Source: CAYVQF01 sp964454015
Lineage (GTDB): Bacteria; Myxococcota_A; Bradymonadia; UBA4248
Assembly: GCA_964454015.1 (NCBI GenBank)
Contig: CAYVQF010000011.1
Coordinates: 1 to 64,000, forward strand
Length of the DNA stretch: 64,000 bases
Direction: 5' to 3'
Part shown: positions 31,844 through 42,723 of the stretch, one piece after another
Position numbering within the stretch: position 1 is the stretch's first letter
Layout: each line of letters starts with the position of its first letter
The notes under the pieces: generated by a model
Told to the model about the DNA's origin: nothing
Databases searched by the model: none
The model's input: the letters and a program-made list of their open reading frames with translations, nothing else
Made by a program: the position numbers and the translations under genes

Positions 31844-34654
31844 ATGGCAGCGATTTCCAGTGCGCCCAAGTGGACCAAGACGAGCCTGTTCTTCGTCTTT
31901 CATCTCCATATTTTTGGCGCGCTGATCATGTTGCAGGCGGTGACGGATTCGCTCTTCTTCTCGACCATCGGGGTGCAGTCCTTGCCGCTGGTGCGCTTGT
32001 TGTTGGCGGCGGCCATGTTGCCTTTGACCGTCGTCTATGAGCGGACCAGCGCCAGAGATCTGAACAATCGCACCTTTGAACCCATGCTGATGTTGAGCGT
32101 GTTCTTGGTCTTGGCCTTGACCCTGTTACGCGAGTTCGATGGGCGGGTGGGGACTTTCGCGCTGATGGTGGCGTCACCGCTGTTGCAAGCCTTTCTCTTG
32201 GCAGAGTTTTGGAACTTCGCCACGCGCTATTTTACGATCCAAGAGTCCAAGCGTGCTTTCCCGGCGCTGTTTGCCGCGGCGAGCTTGGGTGGGGTGGTGG
32301 CTGGCCTGATGACCAGCGCTTTGGCGACCTTGGTCTCGACGGAGAACCTGCTCCTGCTGTGGGTCTTGGTGCAGCTCGGGCTCTTTGGTTATCTGCGGGC
32401 GATTCGGCGCGGCTCTCGGCCCGTGCCAGAGAGCAGCGCTGAGGTGGGTCGCGCCGGCATGGGGGGGCAGGGGCAGCGCAATTGGCGCGAGCGTCTGCGG
32501 GCGCGCCTGTGGGGGCAGCCTTTGGTGACGGGGATCATTGGCCTCTCTTTTCTCGGGGCGGTGGTGCTCTTTTTGGCGGAGTACGTGTACTTCGACATCT
32601 TCTCGCGGGTGTACACCGAGACGGATCATCTGACGGAGTTTTTGGGGTTCTGGTCTGCCTTGTCGTCGGGAATCAACCTGTTGCTGAGTCTTTTGATCAT
32701 GCCGCGTCTGACGGCGGCCCTTGGGGTGCGGAACCTGACCCTGGTGCAGCCACTCTTTGCGCTGGTGGTCTTCGTGGGGCTTTTGATCGCGCCAGTGTTG
32801 GCCATGGGGGCGCTGGCATTCCTCGTGATTCAGAGCCGCAATGTCGTGGAGGAGACCAACGAGAAGTTTCTCTACAAGGGCCTCTCGGCGGAGGTGGCGC
32901 AGGTGGTGCGGGGGCGGGCCGAGGGTGCTTTCAAGCCGCTGGCCGCCGCTTTTGCTGCGGCCCTGCTCTACGTCTTCGGTGATTCGGCGTCGGTGATGCT
33001 GGGGTGGTTGGGCTGGGCGGGATCGGCCGCCTGGGTGAGCGCGGCGGGCTTGGTGCTGGCCTTGGCCTACCTGGGTATCGCCTGGTGGACGCGCTTGGCT
33101 TATCCGCGGGCCATCGTGGAACGCATTCGCACGCGCACCTTTGATGCCTCCCTCGACTTTGGCGACATGCTCCATGACGCCGGGACCTCACGTATGGTGT
33201 TGCGGCAGCAGATCGCTAGCGATGATGCCGAGCTGGTCTGTTTCGCCGCGGCCCATCTCTTTCAGGTGCAGCCGGCTGAAGCCATCGAGTTGGTCGGCGA
33301 GCGTTTGCATGGGGCAGAGCCGGCCCTGGCAGCCGAGTTGTTGGCCCTGTTGGCGGAGTGGAGCGGGCAAGCGGGTTCTGCGGTCACTCAGGTGGCGTCG
33401 TCGTTTCTCGGCGACGCTGCGCCGGAGGTACGCGCGGCGGCCATGCGGGTGTGCCGCGGCGCGGCCGAGTGGTCCGTGGACGCCATGCTGTCGGCCATGG
33501 GCGACGCGGCGCCGGAGGTGCGCCGTGAGGCGGTGGCGGGGCTCTGCGGGCATTGGGATCTGCGCATGGTAGCGCGGGGGGCTTCGGTGCTGGAGGCGTG
33601 GATGGCTTCGAGGGACCCAGAGGAGCGGCTGAGTGCGGTCGCCGTGCTGGCAGATCTCGAATCTCGCTGCCATTTGCTCATGCTGGTGGACCTGCTCGAC
33701 GACCCGCAGCTCGAGGTGCGCAGCGCCGTCGCGCGCGCGCTGAGTCAGCGCGCCGACCCGAGCTGTGCGGCCCTGGTGGCGCCGATCTCCGAGCGTATCG
33801 CCGGGCGGGAGCCAGCCATTCGCATCGCGTTGACCGAGGCTCTGTTGCGCATCGGCGAGCCGAGCGCCGGGGCGGCGCTCTTGGAGGCCTGCGCTGGGCT
33901 GCCGTCGACCTTGCGTCAGCGGGCGGCGCAGTTTTTGGCGGCCCACACGGAACGCCATGCCACCCACCTGCTCGATCTCTTGGCGGACGTCACCCAGGCG
34001 CATGACACGCGGCTGATGGCGGCGCAGAGTCTCAGTTTGGTGGGGCGGCGCTATCGCGGCGCGCTGATGGAGGCGGCCAAACGGGAGCTCAAGGTGGCCT
34101 ACCAGACCATCCTCGATGGGCATTTGCTGCGCGAGGCGGGCCATGCCTCTCCAGGGCCGGTGGATCTTCTCCACCTGGGTCTGTCTGACCGCCGGCGCGA
34201 GGCCTTGGAGATCGTCATCGAGATCGTTGGTTTTTCGGCACAGCATCCCGACTTCGATACGATTCGCACCTACTGTTTCAGCAGCGATCCCACAGCGCGG
34301 GCTTACGCCATCGAGGCCCTGGAGAACCTCGCCGACAGGCCCATTTTCGAATGGCTGCTGCCCTTCTTGACGCTGGATCCCGACGACGAGGTGGCCCTGG
34401 CGCTGGGTGACATGGGGACCAAGCTCGGGCTGGACCGGCAGGACGATGATGCCGTGGGTCGCTGCCTGCGCGATGCGCAGCCGTGGCTGAGGGCCTGTGC
34501 CATTTACTGTGGCACCCATCTGGGGCACGCCGGGGTGCAGGCGGCGGCGCTGGCTTCAACGCAGGCTCGAGACGAGGTCTTGCGCGAGACGGCGCTGTGG
34601 TCTCTGGAATACGCTGGCTTTGACGCAGGTGGACCCGAAGAGAGGGCGACGTGA
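31844..34654 (+). CDS. membrane transporter (MFS or ATP/ADP-carrier-like) fused to HEAT repeats
   Basis: 936 residues. The first 420 or so residues have about twelve hydrophobic segments, with FFVFHLHIFGALIMLQAVTD and FWNFATRYFTIQESKRAFP resembling the bacterial NTP/NDP exchange (ATP/ADP carrier) superfamily and related MFS proteins (key part YFTIQESKRAFPALF). The remainder, about 440-936, is a series of 30-40-residue alpha-helical HEAT/armadillo repeats with repeated phrases such as GDAAPEVRAAAMRV and GDAAPEVRREAVAGL. HEAT repeats serve protein binding, so the tail probably docks a cytoplasmic partner. The substrate cannot be inferred. The ATG has GAGG upstream. 200 bp follow before the RNB gene. 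Confidence 0.85.
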   Translation: MAAISSAPKWTKTSLFFVFHLHIFGALIMLQAVTDSLFFSTIGVQSLPLVRLLLAAAMLPLTVVYERTSARDLNNRTFEPMLMLSVFLVLALTLLREFDGRVGTFALMVASPLLQAFLLAEFWNFATRYFTIQESKRAFPALFAAASLGGVVAGLMTSALATLVSTENLLLLWVLVQLGLFGYLRAIRRGSRPVPESSAEVGRAGMGGQGQRNWRERLRARLWGQPLVTGIIGLSFLGAVVLFLAEYVYFDIFSRVYTETDHLTEFLGFWSALSSGINLLLSLLIMPRLTAALGVRNLTLVQPLFALVVFVGLLIAPVLAMGALAFLVIQSRNVVEETNEKFLYKGLSAEVAQVVRGRAEGAFKPLAAAFAAALLYVFGDSASVMLGWLGWAGSAAWVSAAGLVLALAYLGIAWWTRLAYPRAIVERIRTRTFDASLDFGDMLHDAGTSRMVLRQQIASDDAELVCFAAAHLFQVQPAEAIELVGERLHGAEPALAAELLALLAEWSGQAGSAVTQVASSFLGDAAPEVRAAAMRVCRGAAEWSVDAMLSAMGDAAPEVRREAVAGLCGHWDLRMVARGASVLEAWMASRDPEERLSAVAVLADLESRCHLLMLVDLLDDPQLEVRSAVARALSQRADPSCAALVAPISERIAGREPAIRIALTEALLRIGEPSAGAALLEACAGLPSTLRQRAAQFLAAHTERHATHLLDLLADVTQAHDTRLMAAQSLSLVGRRYRGALMEAAKRELKVAYQTILDGHLLREAGHASPGPVDLLHLGLSDRRREALEIVIEIVGFSAQHPDFDTIRTYCFSSDPTARAYAIEALENLADRPIFEWLLPFLTLDPDDEVALALGDMGTKLGLDRQDDDAVGRCLRDAQPWLRACAIYCGTHLGHAGVQAAALASTQARDEVLRETALWSLEYAGFDAGGPEERAT

Positions 34655-34854
34655 GAAGGGGGGTGGCGAGGCGAGTTGGGGCGAATGGTTTGAAATCGCA
34701 AGGCATTTTAGCGGTGGCCAGGGGTGGGTTCTGGCGGCGGGGCGCGCATGACCTTGAAGGTAGGCGCGGCTCATGGCATAAGGGCGTGCCCTGCTGAGGC
34801 AGGGGTAGGGCGGGTGCCCGGCGGTGCCGCGCGATGCCAGACAAGTAGGACGCC

Positions 34855-36975
34855 ATGAAGAAAGTGGACGCGGAGATCCGCGCCGGTGAAGTGATCGAGA
34901 TTCAAGACAAGGGCCGCTACCGCTTGGCGGTGGTGCTGCGAGACGAGGGGAAGCAGGCGCGTTTTCGTGTGTTGATGGAGGACGGGCGCGAGGCGAGTGT
35001 GGCAGCCAAGCAGCTCGGGCTGCGTCTGGGGACGCTGCCGGCCGAGGCGAGCCTGGAGACGCTGGCCATGGAGCTGCATTCGCTGCGGGTGCGGGTGGAG
35101 GCCAGAGTGGGGCAGGCCGCGGTGGAGGAGCTGTGGTCGCTGGTGGCGGGTGAGTCCATGCCCGTCGATGTGCCGGCTGCGGCGGATCTGTGGTTTGGGG
35201 AGCAGCAGCCCGAGGCGCTATTGGCGGCAGCGGTGGCCTTGCGTGAGGACAAGATCTACTTCAAGGAGCGGGGTGAGCTCTTTGAGGCGCGCTCCGAGAG
35301 CCAGGTGGAGGATCTGCTGCGGACACAGGCCGTGTTGGTGCAGCGCGAGGCGCAGCGCGAGCGTTTCGTCCAGGTGGCGCGGTCGCTGCTTTTGCAAGCA
35401 CCCGAGGTGCGGGAGGCGACTTACGCCGAGGTGCTCAATGATCCGGCCCTGCTGGCGAGCTGGGAGGTGGTGGAGGCCTTCGTGGTGGGTGGCGCTGAGA
35501 GCAGCAGCCGGGCCGAGGCGGAGGCTCTGCTGGACGCGGTGCAACAGCGCGCGGGGCGGGCGCTGGAGGGCAGCGGCTTGGCGCGGGCCTTTCGCTTTTT
35601 GGTGGGCACGGGGCACTGGCGCCCGGACGAGAACGTGTTTTTGCGGCGCTATCGCATCCCTGAGACCTTTGCGCCTGAGCTTCTAGCGGCCGAGGCGGCC
35701 TTGCTGGCGCAGTGGCCTGAGCTGATGGCGAGCCGCGCTGCGGAGCGCCTCAACCTCGAGGCCCATCGGGTCTTTTCCGTGGATGATGTCGAGACCATGG
35801 ACATCGACGACGCGGTGAGCGTCGAGGTGCTCGGGCAAGGGCGGCATCGGCTGTGGATTCACATCGCGGCGCCGACGCTCTTCGTGCCTTTTGCGTCGCC
35901 ATTGGAGGTGGAGGCGCGACGCCGGGCCACCTCCCTCTATCTGCCCACCCATCGCGTCCCCATGTTCCCTTTCGCTTTGAGTGAGGGGCTCTTCAGCCTC
36001 CTCCAAGGAGAGCTGCGGCCGGCGTTGTCCTTCTGCGTGGACTTCGACGCGAGCCATGAGCAGAGTGCGCGGCAAGACGTGTCGGCTCAGATCCATCGGA
36101 CTTGGGTGCGGGTGGGGCGCCGCTTCACCTATGACGAGGCCGATGACTTGCTCGAGAGCGGCTTGGGGGAGTGGGCAGAGGATCTGCAAGTGGTCCACCT
36201 CTGTGCCGAGAATCTGCGCCAGGCCCGCTACGAGAGCGGCGCTGTGGAGATCGATTTACCTGAGCACAAGGCGCGCGTGGATGCTGCGGGGAGGGTGCAC
36301 ATCAAGGTCAACGATCTCAACTCCATGGCCCGGGAGATGGTGGCTGAGCTGGCCATTTTGGCGAACACCGTGGCGGCGCGCTTCTGTGGCCGCTCGGGTA
36401 TTGCCGTAGCCTTTCGCGGCCAGGAGAAGCCCACGGTGCCTCTGGACGAAGATGCCTTCGCCGAGATTCCAGCGGGCATTCCGCGGGCGATGGCCATGCG
36501 CCGCTGCATGATGCCGGCAGGGATGCACCTGGAGCCAGCGCCACACGCGGGGCTAGGGGTCGACGCCTATGTCCAGAGTACCAGCCCCATTCGCCGCTAT
36601 ACGGATTTGCTGACCCATTATCAGATTGAGCACTACCTCGAGCATGGCCAGCCCCTGCTGGATGCAGAGGCCGTGGCGGCCATCTTGGCGCTGGTCGAAC
36701 AGTCTTCCCTCGACGCGCGGGCCGCCGACCGGGACTCGACGCGTTACTGGATGCTGCGCTACTTGGAGCAACGTCAAGACCAAACGCAAGACGGGGTGAT
36801 CATCGCCTACGCTGAGCGCGGTGACTTTGCGCAGGTGGTTTTGTTGGACACCATGCTGCGGGTCAACTTGTCGACCCGGCGGCGCTTACCCATCGGCACG
36901 GTCGTACCGGTCGCCATCGAGCGGGTGCAGGCCATGGGTGATCAACTGCAAGTCAGGCTAGCGGATGAAAAGTGA
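34855..36975 (+). CDS. RNB-domain 3'-5' exoribonuclease (RNase II/R family)
   Basis: 706 residues. The N-terminal part (IRAGEVIEIQDKGRYRLAVVL...) resembles the small SH3-like domain of cyanobacterial and chloroplast-type RNB enzymes, not the usual cold-shock domains. The catalytic RNB core has the Asp cluster VDDVETMDIDDAVSV, the region YLPTHRVPMFPFALSEGLFSL (seen as THRVPMFPFALSEGLFSL), and the motif SPIRRYTDLLTHYQ. A C-terminal S1-like beta domain is suggested by VIIAYAERGDFAQVVLLDT. It degrades RNA from the 3' end. It overlaps trmH by 11 bp, so the two are co-expressed. Confidence 0.9.
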   Translation: MKKVDAEIRAGEVIEIQDKGRYRLAVVLRDEGKQARFRVLMEDGREASVAAKQLGLRLGTLPAEASLETLAMELHSLRVRVEARVGQAAVEELWSLVAGESMPVDVPAAADLWFGEQQPEALLAAAVALREDKIYFKERGELFEARSESQVEDLLRTQAVLVQREAQRERFVQVARSLLLQAPEVREATYAEVLNDPALLASWEVVEAFVVGGAESSSRAEAEALLDAVQQRAGRALEGSGLARAFRFLVGTGHWRPDENVFLRRYRIPETFAPELLAAEAALLAQWPELMASRAAERLNLEAHRVFSVDDVETMDIDDAVSVEVLGQGRHRLWIHIAAPTLFVPFASPLEVEARRRATSLYLPTHRVPMFPFALSEGLFSLLQGELRPALSFCVDFDASHEQSARQDVSAQIHRTWVRVGRRFTYDEADDLLESGLGEWAEDLQVVHLCAENLRQARYESGAVEIDLPEHKARVDAAGRVHIKVNDLNSMAREMVAELAILANTVAARFCGRSGIAVAFRGQEKPTVPLDEDAFAEIPAGIPRAMAMRRCMMPAGMHLEPAPHAGLGVDAYVQSTSPIRRYTDLLTHYQIEHYLEHGQPLLDAEAVAAILALVEQSSLDARAADRDSTRYWMLRYLEQRQDQTQDGVIIAYAERGDFAQVVLLDTMLRVNLSTRRRLPIGTVVPVAIERVQAMGDQLQVRLADEK

Positions 36976-37729
36976 AGACGAGAGGCCCTTGCGCCCTGCG
37001 GCGACGGAGGCTGGCCGGGAACGTCGGCTCCAGGTCCTGGAGCGCTTCTTGACCCCAGCGCGGCAAGCCAACCTGGAACACGCCTTGCGGCATCGGGTGC
37101 GCAATGTCGCCATGGTGGTCGACGGCATCACCGATCTGGGCAACGCTTCGGCCATCATGCGTTGCTGTGAAGGGCATGGGGTGTACCGCCTCTTTTTGAT
37201 TGAAAAGGTGAAGCGCTTCAAGCCGGCCTGCCGCAGCGCCCTCGGCTCGCACAAGTGGTTGGAGATTCGCCGCTTCAATGATGTCTCCACCTGCGTTGAG
37301 GCGGTCCGGGCCCAGGGCTTTAGGCTCTTTGGGGCCAGCCTCGAAGGGAGCACCGAGGTGCGGCAGATGCCTGTCGATGGGCCCCTGGCGCTGGTCTTCG
37401 GCAACGAACACGCTGGACTCTCCGATGAGATGTTGGCCGCCTGCGATGGCTTCTTTCGCATCGCCATGCACGGGGTGGTGCAGAGCTATAACGTCGCCGT
37501 CGCCGTGGGGATCGCTCTCCATGAGGTCCTGGGACGGCGGGCGGCGATGCAAGCGCACGGACGCTGGGGCGATCTCGATGCGGTGCAGATGGATGTGCTG
37601 CGGGAGATTTACTACCGCAAGGCGGTGGCCAACTCGCAGCGCATCCTGGAGCATAGTCTCGGAGAGGTGCCGGCGCTGCCGCAGAGCTCGGGCTCGGTCT
37701 TCGAGATGGTTGAACATTACCGCCGGTGA
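36965..37729 (+). CDS. tRNA (guanosine-2'-O-)-methyltransferase, TrmH type
   Basis: 254 residues. SPOUT-family signatures: motif 1 NVAMVVDGITDLGNASAIMR, motif 2 ALVFGNEHAGLSDEML, motif 3 VVQSYNVAVAVGIALHEVL. TrmH of Escherichia coli has the same order (LNxSAIxR; GxExxGLS; SLNVSVA) and methylates the 2'-OH of G18 in tRNA. Here motif 3 is SYNVAVA in place of SLNVSVA. An extra N-terminal extension of about 25 residues is present. Start overlaps the exonuclease gene by 11 bp. RNA processing and modification are thus coupled in one unit. Confidence 0.85.
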   Translation: MKSEDERPLRPAATEAGRERRLQVLERFLTPARQANLEHALRHRVRNVAMVVDGITDLGNASAIMRCCEGHGVYRLFLIEKVKRFKPACRSALGSHKWLEIRRFNDVSTCVEAVRAQGFRLFGASLEGSTEVRQMPVDGPLALVFGNEHAGLSDEMLAACDGFFRIAMHGVVQSYNVAVAVGIALHEVLGRRAAMQAHGRWGDLDAVQMDVLREIYYRKAVANSQRILEHSLGEVPALPQSSGSVFEMVEHYRR

Positions 37730-37782
37730 GAAGGGCTTGCGGTGTTTCGTCGGGTAGGCGCGTGAACGGGAGCGACGACATC

Positions 37783-39213
37783 ATGAGGCGAGGTGAGTGG
37801 AGTTCGGCGGTGCAGCGGCGTTGTGTGGTGTTGCTCTCGTGGGTGGTGGTCGTCAGCGGCTGCGGGCGCGAAGCCGATGAAGGGGGCAGCGCTGCGGCCG
37901 CTGACGAGCGCCAGCAGAGCGCGGCCGTGCCGGCGTCGCCATCGCCGGTGGCGCTGGCCGTGGCCCAGGCGCAGGCCCTGGTGCAAGCGGCGGTGCGCGG
38001 GCCCGAGTCCCTCTCCAGGGAGGAAGGACTGCTGGCGCTGCGGGCCGCCTACGCTCGCGGCGACCTGGTTGGCGCAGGGGCGCTCTTTGAGCTCCTCGCC
38101 GGCAGCGCCCTCGACCTCGACTTGGTTTTGGTGCAGGCAGAGGGGCTCATCGAGGGTGGCGAAATTGCGGCAGCTCAGGCGTTGCTTTTCGAGTGGGAGC
38201 CGCGACACCTGGGTGAGACGCGGATCGCGGCGCTCATCGAGCGCAGCTTCGACGCGGACCCCGATTTCGTGCCGCCCGTGCGGACCGTGGTGGCTGACGT
38301 CGACCTGGACGCCATCCGCTACCTCGGCGGTGGTAGCACGGTGGTCTTGCGCCTCCTCAAGGAGCGCGAGACCGTGGCGGCCTTCAAGCCCAAGCAGCGA
38401 CGCTTGCAGAGTTGTTTTCGGGCAGAGATCGCTGCCTGGCGGCTGTGTCCCTTGATCCGCTGCGGCTTCGACATTCCGCGCAATGTGCACGTGCGGCTCA
38501 CCTGGCGCGCTTTTGATGGGCTCTACGCCCGGATCAACACGGAGAAACAGCGCAGCGAGCGGCACAACCTCAAGGACGTCTCCCTGGTGCGCGAGGATGG
38601 CGAGGACTGGGTGCACGGCACCTGGAAGGACTGGGTGCCAGACTTCACGGTGTACCCCATAGAGTTGAGCAGCGTCTGGCGCCCCTGGCTCTTGGTCGAT
38701 GGCGATCCGACAACGCTCGATGGGCGCGCCGCCGAGAGTCTGGGACCCATCCTGCGGCAGCATCCGCGGGGGGAGAAGGTGGCGCGCGAGCTGACGCGGC
38801 ACATGGGTGAGATGAGCCGAAGGGACTTGGCGCGCCAGATCAGCAACCTGTTGGTCTTCGACTATTTGATCAATAACTGGGACCGCTTCAGCGGGGTGCC
38901 AGAGTTCTGGGGCGTGAACTGTCAGTTTGCCAACGGCCGCTTCGTCAGTATCGACAACGGCGCCGCCTTCCCCCGCACACCCAACGAGAAACCTGCGCGC
39001 CAACTCAAGCGGGTGCAGCGTTTCTCGCGCACCTTGGTGCAAGCCGTGCGGGCGCTGGACCACGACAAGACCTTGGCGCGCCTCTTTCCCGAAGCGACGC
39101 CCTTCGAGATCGAGCGCTTCGAGACCTTTTGGCAGCAGCGGAGCCTCTTTTTGGCCTATGTGGACGAACTGGTCGCCGCCCACGGGGCCGAGGCGGTGCT
39201 CTTCTTCGAGTGA
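37783..39213 (+). CDS. lipoprotein with a FAM20/HipA-like kinase domain
   Basis: 476 residues. The lipobox is VVSGC with Cys27. Residues about 55-140 are helical (TPR-like) and of unknown function. From about 160 on, the chain has the FAM20/PI4K-HipA-like atypical kinase pattern: a beta3 lysine in AAFKPKQ (Lys202), a helix C glutamate in FRAEIAAW (Glu215), the catalytic-loop-like DYLINNWDRFSG (Asp367) and the metal-binding SIDNGAAF (Asp391). Seen: these residues in correct order. Inferred: a secreted, membrane-anchored kinase acting on envelope proteins or glycans, the bacterial counterpart of Golgi FAM20 kinases. ATG 37783 is preferred, with GGGAG upstream; GTG 37762 is possible. Confidence 0.78.
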   Translation: MRRGEWSSAVQRRCVVLLSWVVVVSGCGREADEGGSAAAADERQQSAAVPASPSPVALAVAQAQALVQAAVRGPESLSREEGLLALRAAYARGDLVGAGALFELLAGSALDLDLVLVQAEGLIEGGEIAAAQALLFEWEPRHLGETRIAALIERSFDADPDFVPPVRTVVADVDLDAIRYLGGGSTVVLRLLKERETVAAFKPKQRRLQSCFRAEIAAWRLCPLIRCGFDIPRNVHVRLTWRAFDGLYARINTEKQRSERHNLKDVSLVREDGEDWVHGTWKDWVPDFTVYPIELSSVWRPWLLVDGDPTTLDGRAAESLGPILRQHPRGEKVARELTRHMGEMSRRDLARQISNLLVFDYLINNWDRFSGVPEFWGVNCQFANGRFVSIDNGAAFPRTPNEKPARQLKRVQRFSRTLVQAVRALDHDKTLARLFPEATPFEIERFETFWQQRSLFLAYVDELVAAHGAEAVLFFE

Positions 39214-39229
39214 GGGAGGCGCGCCGCTG

Positions 39230-40888
<1,659 letters not shown>

Positions 40889-40958
40889 GGATTCATTCCG
40901 TTGGCGAGTTCGGCGGGAAAGCGCGGCGACATCGTTTGGGACAGGTCGCCGCCGTCGG

Positions 40959-40987
40959 TTGACGCTTTTCCTTGGGCGGGATTAACT
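40959..40987 (+). promoter_or_regulatory. candidate sigma70-type promoter of gcvPB
   Basis: TTGACG (40959-40964, 5 of 6) is 17 nt from TTAACT (40982-40987, 3 of 6). It lies 175 bp before the gcvPB start. A TTTAAT at 41061-41066 nearer the gene has no good -35. Confidence 0.35.
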
Positions 40988-41161
40988 CATCGGCGTTTGC
41001 TGCAGGAGCGGGTGGGCGAGCCACGGACTTCTCCTGCGTCGCCGCATTCTGCGGGTACTCTTTAATGGAAATTGGGAATCTAGCAAGGGGTCGACGGGCT
41101 CATGCGGTCGATCTCGCGGCTACACCTGCCACGGTGTCTCGGGGCTTGAGGCGAGGAAACG

Positions 41162-42679
41162 ATGGAAACACGGGAGCAAGCTGGGGATCTTTCTCAGGGG
41201 CGAGCGGTGTCGTTGCTCGGCCAAGAGGAGTGTTTGCTGATGGAACAGTCCAAAGCGGGCTGTGGTGGTTGGGATCTGCCGCCCTTCGAGGTACCGGCCA
41301 TCGACCCGGCGCAGCGCATCGAGGCAGCTCTGCTGCGCCAGTGCCCGGCGGCCCTGCCCGAAGTGAGCGAGCCGCAGGTGATGCGGCACTTCGTGCGGCT
41401 GAGTCAATGGAACTACGCCATCGACACGGGCATGTATCCCTTGGGCTCGTGTACCATGAAATACAATCCGCGGGTGAACGAGGCGGTGGCAGCGCAGCCG
41501 GGCTTTGCGGGGCTGCATCCTTATCTGCCCGAGCGCTGGACCCAAGGTGCGCTGGCGTTGATGCAGGCAACGGAGGAGATTTTGTGTGCCATCGCCGGCC
41601 TCGACGCGTGCGCCTTGCAGCCCGCCGCTGGGGCCCAGGGCGAGCTGACGGGCTTGTTGGTGATGCGCGCTTGGCAGGCGTCCCGCGGCGAAGGGCAGCG
41701 CCACAAGATCCTCGTGCCCGACAGCGCCCATGGCACCAACCCGGCGAGCGCCTCATTGGCGGGCTGCCAGACCATCGAGATCAAGAGCGACGCCAACGGC
41801 TTGCTCAGCCCGGAGGCCTTGGCGGCCCAACTCGACGACGCCTGTGTGGGCTTGATGGTCACCAACCCCAACACCCTCGGGCTATTTGAGCCGCACATCG
41901 AACGCCTCGCGGCGATGGTGCACGAGCGAGGGGGCCTGGTTTACCTCGACGGCGCCAACATGAACGCCATCCAGGGCAAGGTGCGCCCAGGCGACATGGG
42001 GGTGGACGTGATGCACTACAACCTGCACAAGACCTACTCGACGCCCCACGGCGGCGGCGGCCCCGGCGCTGGTCCGATCTGCGTGCGGGAGATGCTGCGT
42101 CCTTTTCTCCCCGTGCCGCGCGTGGTGAGCGCCGCCGATGGCAGCCTGACCCTCTCCGAGGCCAGCCCGCACTCCATCGGGCGGGTCAAGTCCTTCTGGG
42201 GTAACTTCCTCGTTGTCGTGAGAGCTTACGCGTACTTGCGCGCCCTGGGGCCGGAAGGGGTGGTGCGCAACGCCGAGCTGGCCGTGCTGAACGCCAACTA
42301 CATTCTGGCCGGCTTGCGCGACTTGTACCAACCGGCCGTGGATCGCCCCTGTATGCACGAGGCGATCTTCTCGGATCATTCGTTCCGCGACCAGGTCAAG
42401 ACCCTGGACGTCTGCAAACGCCTCATGGATTACGGCTTCCACCCGCCGACGATGTACTTCCCCCTCAACGTCTCAGGGGCCATCATGATCGAGCCGACGG
42501 AGACCGAGAGCAAGCAGAGCTTGGATCGCTTCATCGCGGCCATGCGGGCGATTTACCAGGAGGCGCGAGAGACGCCCGAGCTGCTCAAGGGGGCACCGCA
42601 GGTGACCTTTCGCGGGCGCGTCGATGAGACCACGGCCAACCGCAAGCCCGTGCTGCGCTGGCAGAAGAAGGGGCCGTAA
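41162..42679 (+). CDS. gcvPB: glycine dehydrogenase (decarboxylating), subunit 2 of the two-gene type
   Basis: 505 residues. It corresponds to the C-terminal, PLP-binding half of glycine cleavage P-protein. Seen: HFVRLSQWNYAIDTGMYPLGSC (key part DTGMYPLGSCTMKYNPR), LQPAAGAQGEL, PDSAHGTNPASA, and the PLP lysine in HYNLHKTYSTPHGGGG (Lys290). Together with GcvPA it decarboxylates glycine and passes the aminomethyl group to the H-protein. No gcvPA, gcvH or gcvT lies nearby, so the partner genes must be elsewhere. GAGGAAACG precedes the ATG. It is followed by mpl after 44 bp. Confidence 0.93.
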   Translation: METREQAGDLSQGRAVSLLGQEECLLMEQSKAGCGGWDLPPFEVPAIDPAQRIEAALLRQCPAALPEVSEPQVMRHFVRLSQWNYAIDTGMYPLGSCTMKYNPRVNEAVAAQPGFAGLHPYLPERWTQGALALMQATEEILCAIAGLDACALQPAAGAQGELTGLLVMRAWQASRGEGQRHKILVPDSAHGTNPASASLAGCQTIEIKSDANGLLSPEALAAQLDDACVGLMVTNPNTLGLFEPHIERLAAMVHERGGLVYLDGANMNAIQGKVRPGDMGVDVMHYNLHKTYSTPHGGGGPGAGPICVREMLRPFLPVPRVVSAADGSLTLSEASPHSIGRVKSFWGNFLVVVRAYAYLRALGPEGVVRNAELAVLNANYILAGLRDLYQPAVDRPCMHEAIFSDHSFRDQVKTLDVCKRLMDYGFHPPTMYFPLNVSGAIMIEPTETESKQSLDRFIAAMRAIYQEARETPELLKGAPQVTFRGRVDETTANRKPVLRWQKKGP

Positions 42680-42723
42680 ACGACAATGGTCAGCTACGAG
42701 GCCGAAGCTGGAGGGCCCTCGCC

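Noticed and set aside
40889..41161. Possible glycine riboswitch before gcvPB
   Set aside because: No paired glycine-aptamer core or expression-platform hairpin could be recognised.
40972..41889. 305-codon plus-strand frame near gcvPB
   Set aside because: It overlaps gcvPB in another frame and has Arg/Gly/Ala-rich non-homologous composition.
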